DNA from: Telmatactis stephensoni
Taxonomy: Eukaryota; Cnidaria; Anthozoa; Actiniaria; Isophelliidae
Length of the DNA stretch: 64,000 nucleotides
Direction of reading: 5' to 3'
Assembly (NCBI GenBank): GCA_029948255.1
Contig: JALIZF010001470.1
Coordinates: 248,001-312,000 of the forward strand
The translations under genes were made by a program, and so were the position numbers. Within the stretch, counting starts at the first letter, position 1, and each line of letters starts with the position of its first letter. This document shows, in pieces, positions 46,305 through 57,500 of the stretch. Under the pieces are notes generated by a model. It had not been told where the DNA came from. It was given only the letters and a program-made list of their open reading frames with translations, and searched no databases.

Positions 46305-48458
46305 ATGAACACATGTATAATTCTGAATACTGTGTTCCCGATCGTTGCCATGGTGACTGGTTCAAAAAGTCAATTTCTGCCAATGTCGTTTGAAATCCAC
46401 CAGGGATTCGCATTGGAAGGTCACGTGATCAAAACTTTACCGCTTTTTCTGGCCGAGTGTTTGATGGTCTGTCAGGACTTGTTGACATGTTTCTCTGTCA
46501 ATGCGTACAAAGATGGGAATGGAGGAGATATGTGTGACTTGAACTGGTCAATAAAGGAACGAAGTCCGCATACCTTTGTGCGTAAGACTGGATACAGATA
46601 CGTACAGAACTCTGATGCTTCCTATTTGGTAAATCGTCTTAATAATGCACATGTGCCTCATTCGTGTTATAATTGTTTTTGTATATTTTAGCTGCACTTT
46701 GTACCCTTCTACTCTTAGCCAGTCTTTGCACGCAAGAAGTAGCACGGAAAATACATCATACCTTTAATTTGTCGAGCGTCTTTAATTTAACATGAGCCAC
46801 CGGCTCGGAAGATTAATGGGCAATCACTTCCGACGTTATCGACCTTAAATAAATTATTATTATATATTATTATACCTCACTTTGTTCACATTTATGTTGT
46901 TATACCATATCGCAACTTTGCTAAGAAAGTTACCGTACCGAGCAGATAGGGTGCTGAGGGTGCTCCTTCTAGGACGGAGGGTGACTTTATTTCCACATAG
47001 ATTTCCATCTAAAGAAGTCCTTGATAATTTGTGGAACTTTAAGGAATCACGTGTATCATAGGGCTGCAAGGAAATGGGATTGAAACAATCGAAATGCATT
47101 CACACTTATTAACCGACTGATATAATGGTCTGATTTCTTATCTAGACTGTTTGCTCCAAGAAACCCTGTCAACATGGCGGAGAATGTATCCTGCAAGGTG
47201 GACCGTATCAATATGTGTGCAACTGTACAGGAGGATATTCCGGTAGGAGATGCGAGAAACGTAAGTGAAACAAAGAGATTTTGTGAGTAGTTTACCCCCT
47301 CCTTACTTTCGTGTGAGTGTCAAATGGACGGCGCTGTGTCGTGACCGATACATGTCCATAACACATTCGAAGAGGAATGCCCGCAATAGGTTGAAATCCA
47401 CAATCCCAATATTATTTTCTCCAAATCGATCCCGTCCATTTTAACAGCAATCTCGATCCGTCCTCATTCATCTGCTTGTATGCTCTATTATCAGCTGCTT
47501 AATTGTGTCTCCAGTACCGCCCACAAAATAAGTCAAAAATAAATCCCGCTGCTCACTTTATTTATTATGAACCCTCTGAAGCTATAAACGCTTAACGAGG
47601 AAGTTGATGACGAAATTGTTTTTTGTTATTATAACTCTTGCCTGAGTTCCTGAGAGCCCGGTTAGCACTAATCAAAGATTAACTCTTAAGAAAACCATTG
47701 GTCTTAATCATGCATTATAAATATCCTTTATACACAGGGAACCCGGCTTTATTCAGCTATATTTCTATATTTTATCGAAACGCTAATATTGGGATTCCTG
47801 TGGCCACAGGAATCCCAATATTAGCGTTTCAATTAAGTTAGAAATATAGCTGAATAAAGCCGGGTTCCCTGTGGACCAGCCCCTGATGGGCAAATTTCTA
47901 TACCGGCCTCTGGAGTAGTTGTAGAGGCGTATAGAGTTACTCAGTAATGTAGCAGTTCTGTTCCTTTCAGAATGCATCATCTTTGATTTCGAAAATGGCC
48001 TAGATGAATGGATCCTGACAGGAACAGCTTTTAATAACCAACCAACATACGGAGACAATCCTACAGCCAGAGGAAGAGGACAGCCATCTCATCACAAAGG
48101 GGACTGGTGGATAGGAACCTTTGAAGACCGGCCCAGTCCTTCCCATCCTGCAGGTGCTATTGTTGCGGATGGTCCAAAAGGGACTATGACGTCACCCAAA
48201 TTCATCATTAAGGGCAGCAGGATTAAGTTTCTGATTGGAGGAGGAAATGACATCAATGTTGAACGAGTTGAACTGCTGGTTGGAGGGAATGTCATTGCTA
48301 GTGCCACTGGTAGACGAATCGAGACCATGGCTGAAAAAACATTTGATGTTACAAGCTATCGTGGTCAAATAGCTCAGCTACGAGTCATTGATGAATCGTC
48401 AGGTGGATGGGGACATATCAACGCAGATCACTTTGAAGACAGTATTTGCTTGGAATAA
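46305..48458 (+). CDS. Secreted PAN-EGF-beta-sandwich protein, copy 1
   Basis: Function unknown; domain make-up suggests an extracellular carbohydrate- or matrix-binding protein. Exons 46305-46628, 47146-47260, 47971-48458 join in phase to 308 residues. Residues 1 to about 22 are a signal peptide (MNTCIILNTVFPIVAMVTGS). A PAN/apple-like domain follows with ECLMVCQDLLTCF and MCDLNWS. The middle exon is exactly one EGF module (C-x4-C-x5-C-x10-C-x-C-x8-C). The last exon encodes a domain with FENGLDEW, KGDWWIGT, FLIGGGNDINVERVELLVGG and GGWGHINADHF, which recalls the beta-sandwich region attached to GH32/levanase enzymes; this last call is from memory of family motifs. Reading past the exon 1 donor gives a spurious 128-codon ORF. 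A near-identical copy lies 5.2 kb downstream. Confidence 0.85.
47283..47390. repeat. Degenerate fragment of AGAGCAGTTTTCATATGA family
   Basis: GAGTAGTTTACC, CGTGTGAGTGTCAAATGG, CGTGACCGATAC and ACATTCGAAGAGGAATGCCC follow the family order. It starts just after the donor-proximal bases shared with copy 2, whose intron lacks it. Confidence 0.45.
47733..47873. repeat. Near-perfect 70-bp-arm palindrome
   Basis: Left arm 47733-47803 and right arm 47804-47873 meet with no spacer at CCTGTGG|CCACAGG. The arms match except for one short internal patch (around 47770-47777 against 47831-47838). Outer ends are CACAGGGAACCCGGC and GCCGGGTTCCCTGTG. In intron 2 of PAN/EGF copy 1. Confidence 0.92.
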
Positions 48459-51400
48459 CAACTCGCTAATGAGCCGAGAGAGCACGTTTTCCACCTTTGG
48501 ATTCTATGTTCTTAACAATTGATTGATGCTTACATCGCCTTATTTTAAACCAAGCAGATTGCAGAAAACACCTGTGATTTCAAAATGGATATGATTAATT
48601 ACCTCAAACGTTTGTGGCCCCCCGAATTTCTACTTGACATGCCACTTTGCTGTTTTAAATTGTCAATTGTTTTAAAGTGTGATAACTCTCGTAGTGATGA
48701 AAAACAGCCTGTTTTTAGAGAAAAACGCAAAGGAATAACGTTTCTAAAGCCATTATAACTAAGAACAGACTACGAGATTCTCTATGAAATGTCTAGAAAA
48801 GGCTTAATTTTTCATTACCCAAAATATAGGGTAATGGATAATTGGGGGCACGAGCTTTTGACTGAGACCCCGTAGACTGAATGCGCCATTAACAACAATT
48901 TGCAGGATTTTTCTATCCTCTCACAATTGACTACAACTGAATGTTAAGTTTCATTAATAAGTATTAATATTTTTTCCAGTATTTTATAACGGTTATCTTG
49001 CTACGCTATTATCAACCCAAGACAAGAATGGCATACGTTTCATGCGAAAGTTGTTGATCTAAAAGTTTCAAAACTAGGGGTTTTATTTTCCACGCTTACG
49101 ATAATCTATATTTACAAAATAAAGTTTAAAAGAAAGAGAAGCTAGGGTTCAAATCAAAATAAAGTACAAAAGAAGAAGACGGGTGCAAGAATACAATCCT
49201 TCAAATCACTAAAGTCCTTTTGTGCTAAAAGGAGCAATCATTATTTATTCAAGACATTTTAAAAACATCTACTCAAGTTCAATCTTTATTTTTCAGCAAG
49301 TTGGATTTTTGGGAGCTTATCTTTTTGCCTTCACTGAGTCTAAAGTATTCACTGAAGAGAGAGAATTGTTTCACAAGACATAATTCGATAAATTAAACTC
49401 TCAAAACAATCAAAGCAATCAGATCTTCTCGATGATGCTTCAGTTTGTGAATTCAAAGCGCAGGTGATAAAAATTATGTAAAACTAAAAAAACACCCTCC
49501 TTCGTTTTTATGTACATTTTTTTTTCAAAAATCATTTTATAAGTCATCCATTGGTTATACAGCACGTATTCTTCTGTTTTAACACTAGTTACCAAGGTAA
49601 GTCTGGTCCATTTTTCAATGTCATTTTTTAATCAAGTTTCGAAAGCATAACGGCATGCACAAGCACAGGAAGTGAATGTCTGAGATCAACATTAACTCTC
49701 AGAATCATTTTGTCATTGGCCCTCAGATCAGCAAATAGAAAAGGAATCATTAATTCGGCTATATATTCAAGTAATAGTTGGTTTTGAGCTGAGTCCCTTT
49801 GGAGTTTATTTTATACGGACAAACCTATATATTTGGTTGCAAAGAATTGGCTGAACAATTTAGTTTTTATGGGGTGGAGCAGTATGCAGGCGATTAACAC
49901 TCGCAACGCCAAGCTTGCTCGCTTATCTTTATATGTCGCTCTACGCCTAAACAACAATCAAATCGCTGATCGATAGCGTAGGAACTATGGTAGGTAACTC
50001 GTGGATTGAGTTACAAGACACGGTGTATGCAAACGTACAACAATCAAATCGCCGATAGCGTAGGAACTATGGTAGGGTAACTCGTGGATTGAGTTGCAGG
50101 ACACGGTGTAAGATGCAAACGTACTAGTAAAATCAACAATGTTTTTCTTAAAATAATTGGAATTATTTCATCAGTGCTTCAACAAATAAAACTTGAGAAT
50201 GGGAATAAAGTGATAGAGCAGAATGCATCCAATAAAAAATAACTGGCAAATACAAGACTTGAAGATTGGTTTGATTAATATTTGATAATTATGGATGACC
50301 CAGTTCTTTAACATAGTGTGACTCTTGAGCTATCCTAGGGTCCACAATTAATGACTTACTCTGTTATTCATATTTTTCTGGTACAAAAAAAGTCAAAATC
50401 CAAGCTATAGCAAAGATAGGCTGCTTTGGATATAAACTTGTATGATAAATCAGCATGAAATCGTGAAATTAATATAAACTCTGGCTTTGTTTGAGTATAA
50501 ACAGTACAAAACGTTTTAGATAATTTTGATATTCCTAGATCATCTGCTTTGACCTGCCTCATTCTTGGTTCTTTAAGCAAAATATGAAGCTAGGTTATAA
50601 GTTCGTTTGTTATATAGCAAACATATATAACGCACGCTCTCATGTCAATTTGCGGGCCTTAACTTCCAGTACGGACCAAAAAATTGAAAGTTGAAAATTT
50701 TTCTTCGTTACGAAGTCAATGAATATTCTTTATCAATAAAACTATTTCTTTTGATAGCTGTGATGTAAATGAAGCTACTATCAGTCAAGATAAAGAAAGA
50801 AAAAGTTGATTTTTTGAACTTTCTGAAAGATAGTGAAGATAAACTTACAACGCCAAAATTCGCATGAAAACAAAATACAAACAATAGGGACTGTAGGAGG
50901 GCCTGAATTCCAAATTAATCCGTACAAAATTTAATTCATGCAGCTGAAACTTCATTGAATAATTCTTAACCCAAGGCTTCACTCAATATATTTCTTTGTG
51001 TTTTGTAAATGAAATATCTCAATGTAATTGTTCTACGTTGGAGAAAATTGGCCAGACAATCAATCCTATGAACAAACAACTTAGGAAAACTCCTTCATTC
51101 AAACATTTGATTTCAAAGAAATACAATTCTAGAAACTAAACACAAAGACATCTATCAAGTGAAGCCTTGGGTTGAAAATATGACGTCACTGGCACCTCTA
51201 AAGATTCATAAAAATATAGTACTTCCCTCCACATGAGCAAACATTTCAACTAGTGATTATTAGACCCTTGAAGAATTATTCAATAAAGTTTCAGCTATAT
51301 TAAATTTTGTAAGGTTTTGATTATAGTAGCACTTTAAGGGTAAAGACGTTTCTTCTACTTAGGAATTCCATCTAGTTAGTAGCCTGCTTGGCCGGGCGGG

Positions 51401-51536
51401 AAGGGTACCATTTCCTTCCCTTTCACTTCCCCTTTCCCTCCTCTTCCCCTAACTTTTCACATCCCTAACTCTGTCTCTCTCTCTTCAGTTATAGGTGAAA
51501 TAATCTGACTTGAGTTCATCTCGATCTATATTCAAA
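48459..51536. other. Spacer between the two PAN/EGF genes
   Basis: No gene recognised. From about 49190 it is collinear, with indels, with the upstream region of copy 1 starting at about 44840 (both contain ATCCTTCAAATCAC and CATTATTTATTCAAGACATT). It also holds an 85-bp tandem repeat at 49952-50124. The rest is AT-rich with no visible structure. Confidence 0.6.
49952..50124. repeat. Two-copy 85-bp tandem repeat
   Basis: The unit CAACAATCAAATCGC...GCGTAGGAACTATGGTAGG...CTCGTGGATTGAGTT...ACACGGTGTA...GCAAACGTAC occurs twice back to back, the second starting at about 50038, with small indels. Confidence 0.9.
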
Positions 51537-53413
51537 ATGAACACACGTACAATTCTGAATGCTACCTTCCTGATCGTTGCCATGGTGACTGGCTCAAAAA
51601 GTCAGTTTCTGCCAACGTCGTTTGAAATCCACCAGGGATTCGCATTGGAAGGTCACGTGATCAAAACTTTACCGCTTTTTCTGGCCGAGTGTTTGATGGT
51701 CTGTCAGGACTTGTTGACATGTTTCTCTGTCAATGCGTACCGCAAAGATGGGAATGGAGGAGATATGTGTGACTTGAACTGGTCAATAAAGGAACAAAGT
51801 CCGCATACCTTTGTGCGTAAGACTGGATACAGATACGTACAGAACTCTGATGCTTCCTATTTGGTAAATCGCCATAGAAACAGACCTTAAAAATTATTTC
51901 ACCCCTGTGTTTTTTAGTCACGTATCGTTCGCACGCTGTTTGCACTTTCTTCCCTTCTGCTCCGGCTTCTTACCTTGTTTGTACGCAAGAATTATAGGAA
52001 GTAGTGTAGCATGGACGATCAGTGCATCATACCTCACTTTAATTGTTCACCTTACGTTGCCATAGCAAGGAACCATGGAGACCATGACTACGCGAGCAGC
52101 CCTTACAACACTCTTCTGCAGATAAATCTGAATTGTTGCTTAGCAACTGTTATGTATTTTCAGTTATTTTAATCACATGACCCGCATGTTTCAATTATGC
52201 TCTCCTGGATGTACCTGTTTACATGTGAGAAGGACTTACTGTACTCGTCTGTAAGGGTTAACAAATAACAACCCTCCTTAATATTCAACGACATCACAAA
52301 ACTATAACAAAATAACAATACACGAGGGTCGGGTCATGTTCCTTTGTAAAAGGTTCTCAAGTAAAAATTAATAGGATTAGGGAGACATTACTGAAGTACA
52401 TGCATACTTATTGACCGCGACTGTAATAATGGTCTGATTTCTTATCTAGACTGTTTGCTCCAAGAAACCCTGTCAACATGGCGGAGAATGTATCCTACAA
52501 GGTGGACCGTATCAATATGTGTGCAACTGTTCAGGAGGATATGCCGGTAGGAGATGCGAGAAACGTAAGTGAAACAAAGAGATATCATATTTGATTTCGA
52601 TGTAGTTCTTGGTATTTCCTTTGTTAGGGACATATCTACACATGTTGCTTTCCCCCATCCCCCACCCCAACACACGCTACAGAATTTATAAAGACATAAC
52701 GCATTTATTTTCGCGGATTAATTTTTGTTTGGGTCTGCTGTGTTGCCTTCAAAGGTACTAAAAAGAACTTTCCACAATATCCCGCTTTTATTTATTTATT
52801 TTTCACGTGGATCTCGTTATGCTGCAGTTTTTAGCAGCAAGTTACACCAAGTTATGGCACCTCAGTTACACACCAAGAGGTTGATTATCTCTTGCATGGT
52901 TATACGTAGTTCTGTTGCCTTTCAGAATGCATCATCTTCGATTTCGAAAACGGCCTAGATGAATGGAATCTGACAGGAACAGCTTTTAATAACCAACCAA
53001 CATACGGAGACAATCCTACAGCCAGAGGAAAAGGACAGCCATCCAATCACAAAGGGGACTGGTGGATAGGGACGCTTGAAGACCGGCCCAGTCCTTTCCA
53101 TCCTGCAGGTGGTGCTGGGTCGGATGGTCCAAAAGGGACTATGACGTCACCCAAATTCATCATTAAGGGCAGCAGGATTAAGTTTCTGATTGGAGGAGGA
53201 AATGACATCAATGTTGAACGAGTTGAACTGCTGGTTGGAGGAAATGTCATTGCTAGTGCCACTGGTGAACGAACTGAGACCATGGCTGAGAAAACGTTTG
53301 ATGTTACAAGCTATCGTGGTCAAATAGCTCAGCTACGAGTCATTGATGAATGGTCAGGTGGATGGGGACATATCAACGTAGATCACTTTGAAGACAGTAT
53401 CTGCTTGGAATAA
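51537..53413 (+). CDS. Secreted PAN-EGF-beta-sandwich protein, copy 2
   Basis: Tandem duplicate of the gene at 46305. Exons 51537-51863, 52450-52564, 52926-53413 join in phase to 309 residues. Same order: signal peptide, PAN-like domain, single EGF module in its own exon, GH32-tail-like beta-sandwich domain. It differs by one inserted Arg in the PAN domain (NAYRKDGN against NAYKDGN) and scattered substitutions, for example in the signal peptide and around GAIVADG/GGAGSDG. It lacks the elements found in intron 2 of copy 1, so that intron is 361 rather than 710 bp. No disabling change is seen in either copy, so both may be active. Confidence 0.85.
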
Positions 53414-53504
53414 CAATACCTCGAATCTATGATGAAGTTTAAAGCAAGTTTCCTATTTTGTTTGGACATCAAACTCCTGCAACGTTTTAACAATTTATAA
53501 ATTA

Positions 53505-53795
53505 CCGCCCGGTTTGCTCAGTTGGTTGCGACGGTCTCTCGTGCGGGAGATCGGGGTTCGACTCCCGGCCGGACCAACACTCAGGGTCTTTAAATAATTG
53601 AGGAGAAGGTGCTGCTTTTGTACTTACTTTTGTAATTACATCTGCAAATGGTTATACTATCACATCTTCTGGGATAATGCGTTAAACCGTAGGCCCCGTC
53701 TCCCAAACTTCACGACCTGTACTGGAGGGACGTTAAAGAACCCACACCACTATTCGGGGAGAGTAGCTGTACTTGGTGGGGGTGATTAGCACTAC
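53505..53795 (+). repeat. tRNA-derived SINE
   Basis: The head at about 53505-53577 looks like a tRNA: an A-box-like TTTGCTCAGTTGG, an exact B box GGTTCGACTCC and a CGGGG/CCCCG-type T arm ending CCGGACCAA. The acceptor ends do not pair well, so it is not a functional tRNA gene. The tRNA-unrelated body follows with GGACGTTAAAGAACCCAC and ends near GATTAGCACTAC. Confidence 0.7.
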
Positions 53796-54546
53796 AGCTT
53801 TACTTTTCTGACTTTTCCTTTTTTTAGTGGATCAGAATGAATCAGTTCTACTCTGCATGCTACTTTGCTGTTTATCAAATTTCATTCCAACCCGTTCAAT
53901 TTCGAACTCCCCCTTCCTCAGAACAATAGTAAAGTAGAAGGTCTTCAACGTAGAGCTACAAAATACATCTATAAATTACTATGATAGAGTTACTACTTAT
54001 CACGATCGTCTGAATAAGTTAAATTTGTGGTGAAATTTAAAAGGGAAAGAAAAATAAACAAGTCTTCTGGCATTTAATTGTAGTAGTTAAAGATTCTTAT
54101 ATCAGCAACAATCGTGTAGCGACCCCCTTTAAAGAGAAGGGGAAAGGGAAGCAAATGAGATCAAATTATAGAGAAACCATGTTCATAATGGCGTGCCCCC
54201 TCCTAAAAAAACTACTGTGGCATTGGATTTTATTATTCAAATGCATCAGCACCAAATACTTTGCGCTTTGCGCTGCCTCGTTTCCCCGAAAATTCCTTAA
54301 CTTGAGTAGAGAATGTTTTGTCTTGTTGTGTATCAACTCAGCCCGAGTAAACCCGAGTACGTTTTCGCATCATAAATGTTGGGCTTCCTGTGTGTATTTT
54401 GAGCCAGCAATAGCAATAACAGCGGAATTCCCCATTAGTTACCAGGCTCGCTCTAACGCACGTGAGTCAATTTGTAGTGTTTTTCTGAAGAAAAGACATT
54501 TTTAAAAACATTATTTTTGTTAGTTTTTGCGTGATTTCAAAACATC
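53796..54546. other. SDAD1 upstream region
   Basis: AT-rich sequence between the SINE and the SDAD1 start codon. The 116-codon ORF 54155-54505 has no recognisable domain. No TATA box or clear initiator is seen; the SDAD1 promoter should lie here. Confidence 0.4.
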
Positions 54547-57500
54547 ATGAAGGAGAGAAGTAGTAGCAAGTTGCCTAATAATCTGCCTCAGCTCCAGAAT
54601 CTCATTAAAAGGGACGCTGAATCTTACAAAGAAGAGGTAATTCAAGACGATATTCACTCTTAGGTTTTGTGTCGGTCCTCGATTTGTTTGAGTAGTCAAT
54701 AGATTTAGATTCCAGTAAGATCGTTATATTATATCTGATTACATTGTAAGCACGCACTGAACTTGATCTTCTTTTGATAGTTTCTCCAACAGTATCGACA
54801 TTACCAATCCAATTTACAAATCTTCAAATTAAATCCTTCCAACTCGAACAAAACTCTTCAAGAACTTGTGACATTCTTGTGTCAGGTGAGAGCTGTACTC
54901 AAAACACTTAAACATGAGATCTCCTTTTTTTACCAACTTGAATAATTTTTAAATCTGTGGACATCTTTTCCTTAACTAATTTCCCACCACAACAGATGCA
55001 CAAGGGAGCTAAGAGCTAGACTAGAAGAGGAGTTTTCAAACCATAAAATGTACAATCTTGATATGATAGAGCGGATTTCATATGACTTTGAAAAACTACG
55101 GCATGGTCACGGCATGGTACGGCCATGGCATGGAACCTCGCCTGCTGATTTCTTCGCAAATTTGTAAAGAAATCAGCAGGCGAGTTTCCGTACCGTGGCC
55201 GTGCCATGACTGTGCAGTAGTTTTTCAAAGTCATACCAAATCCACTCTAGTACATTTACACAAACTCTGAACCTTTCCAATAATGTCTATTTTGATATGT
55301 AGACCATAAACTGGCATTATACCCCTAATTTCAAAATGGTGTCCACTTGTGACATAAAAGAGCATGAAAGTGAGGCAATGAGGGCCAAAACTCATGTTTA
55401 TGTACATGTACAACTATGGGAAAGTGTGAACATCCAGATGAGCAAAGAGCTGCCAATTTTGTCTTGTTGGTGTTTCACTTTTCCCTACATAAATTGACAT
55501 TGGAGATTCAATGCTTTGGTTTTATTCTATTCTACTGATTTTACCACTGTCAACATTTTGTAATAAAGTGTATAATGCTAGTATTTATGTTATTAGGTTG
55601 CCCATTGCTATCCAAATGAACTTGATCAGTTACCTCAAGACATCAAAGATTTATTAAATAAACATCACAATGTGATGGATCCTGAATTAAGAATGGTAAG
55701 AATCAATTCTGTGCATTGTGATGGCTTCCAAGGAACACTGAAATAGCTTCCTAAAAGTCCAATAAATATTGAAAGGTTCTGTTAGCAATATATATATATA
55801 GCTTGAGCAAGATATAGAGTATGCATACAGACTCAGCACTTGCATGCAAGTATAGATGCCCCATATTACAGGATTTTACGAAGGGGGGCTGGATAATCCT
55901 ATTCAATAAAACTAAGTAAATAAATTAATCACCAATAGATCACGACATCATGCAAAATGGCTGACGCCAATGCAGAACTCAAATAGTGAAATATGAAAAT
56001 GAGATTTTTCAGGGATGAATGCCAGAGACATGAACTACAAGCGCAGGCTCTCAAGACTTTGAAAATGTACAAAACTATTTGGAATTCAATATGAATCAAT
56101 AGCTCAGTGTTCTTGACTTTAACTTGTATTTTTGTGGTTACTGGCTTTATGCCAGTAACACACTATGTCATGGGCTTCAAGAGTGCGTGCGTGCGTAATT
56201 CAGAAATCCCCGAAGTAGAGCCGAATTGTCAAGCCGAAAGATATGCGAACTTCGTGCGCCCGTCCGAGGGTGTTGAAGTTGATCATTAACTAGACGCACT
56301 CGTGCGTTCACTCGTGCCCATGTAAAAGAAACCCAAATCGGCTTAAAAAGGACATTTAGATTAGCTGCCGCTAGAGTAAGAACAATTGACATGTTGCCAT
56401 TAATAAACTTTTCAACAAGACGCATGTCGAACCGTACACTGGTTGCCTGTAGTTCAACAAGCCGCAGTAGTAAAGATCTTTAATTTATCTGTCAACAGCT
56501 ATTAGTGTTTGCCTTTGTCTTTCTATTATCATGCATGGTATTATCACATGCAAAAATATTACCTGCGAATATACCAGTTTATTCAACTTTTTATTTCACT
56601 ATTAATATATCTAAATTGTTTGCTGTAAAGACTTCTACAACGGCATTTTTGACACAATAACAAATCATGTATTTTTTCGTTCATGTTTCAGATGTTTTAT
56701 CCATTACGTGACCAAACGCATCGGGTCAAATAGAACATAAAAATAAAGTGAATTTCAATAAACTTACCAAGGGCACTAGGACAAAGTCGGTGTGTGTTTA
56801 TGCACTAGTCAAAGTAAACCCCTACCCCCACCCCCAACCAGGAACAGGCCTTGAAATGTGTCTATATTTGGATTTGAGGCCAGTAACCACATGGCCTCAC
56901 AAAGGTCTATTTTTTACCATTTAATTGGAATGAGATTTGTCCTTATATTTTCTTAAACTATTTACATTTTTTTATGATAAGCACTCTAAAAAGGGGGGTG
57001 GAAATCCACCCAATCCACCCCTCCTGTATCCACCCCTGCACTCTGTAAAATGAAATGTCCAAGAGAGTAGTTTGCAAACATACTAATGATGTCATTTTGA
57101 AGTGGTAATAGGATCTCAGTATGTCATTTTTACAACAAACTCACTGATATCTCTCTCAACAATGCACCTCATTTACAGACATGTATATCAGGCCATTGTA
57201 TTTCCAGACTAGCTCAGCACCAAATTTATGATTTTGGTACTTTGTTGTACTTATATGAGAGTGATCGCACTTAACCCGTGAAAAAGTACAAAATCTAAAT
57301 TATAGTACTAAATAGTACAAAGTCCTTTGTTTTCCATTGTTTGATAGTGCTATTTTGTATTATTTAGCTAGTACAATTTCACGGGTTAAGTGCAATCACT
57401 CGAGTTGACAGATTACTTGAAACAGTGCATTTCGACTAGCTGTGTTTTTATTTATTTATTAATTATTATTATTATTTATTTTTTTCAATATTTATTCTTG

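Noticed and set aside
53505..53577. Functional tRNA gene
   Set aside because: Good T arm and B box, but the acceptor ends do not pair and a SINE body follows.
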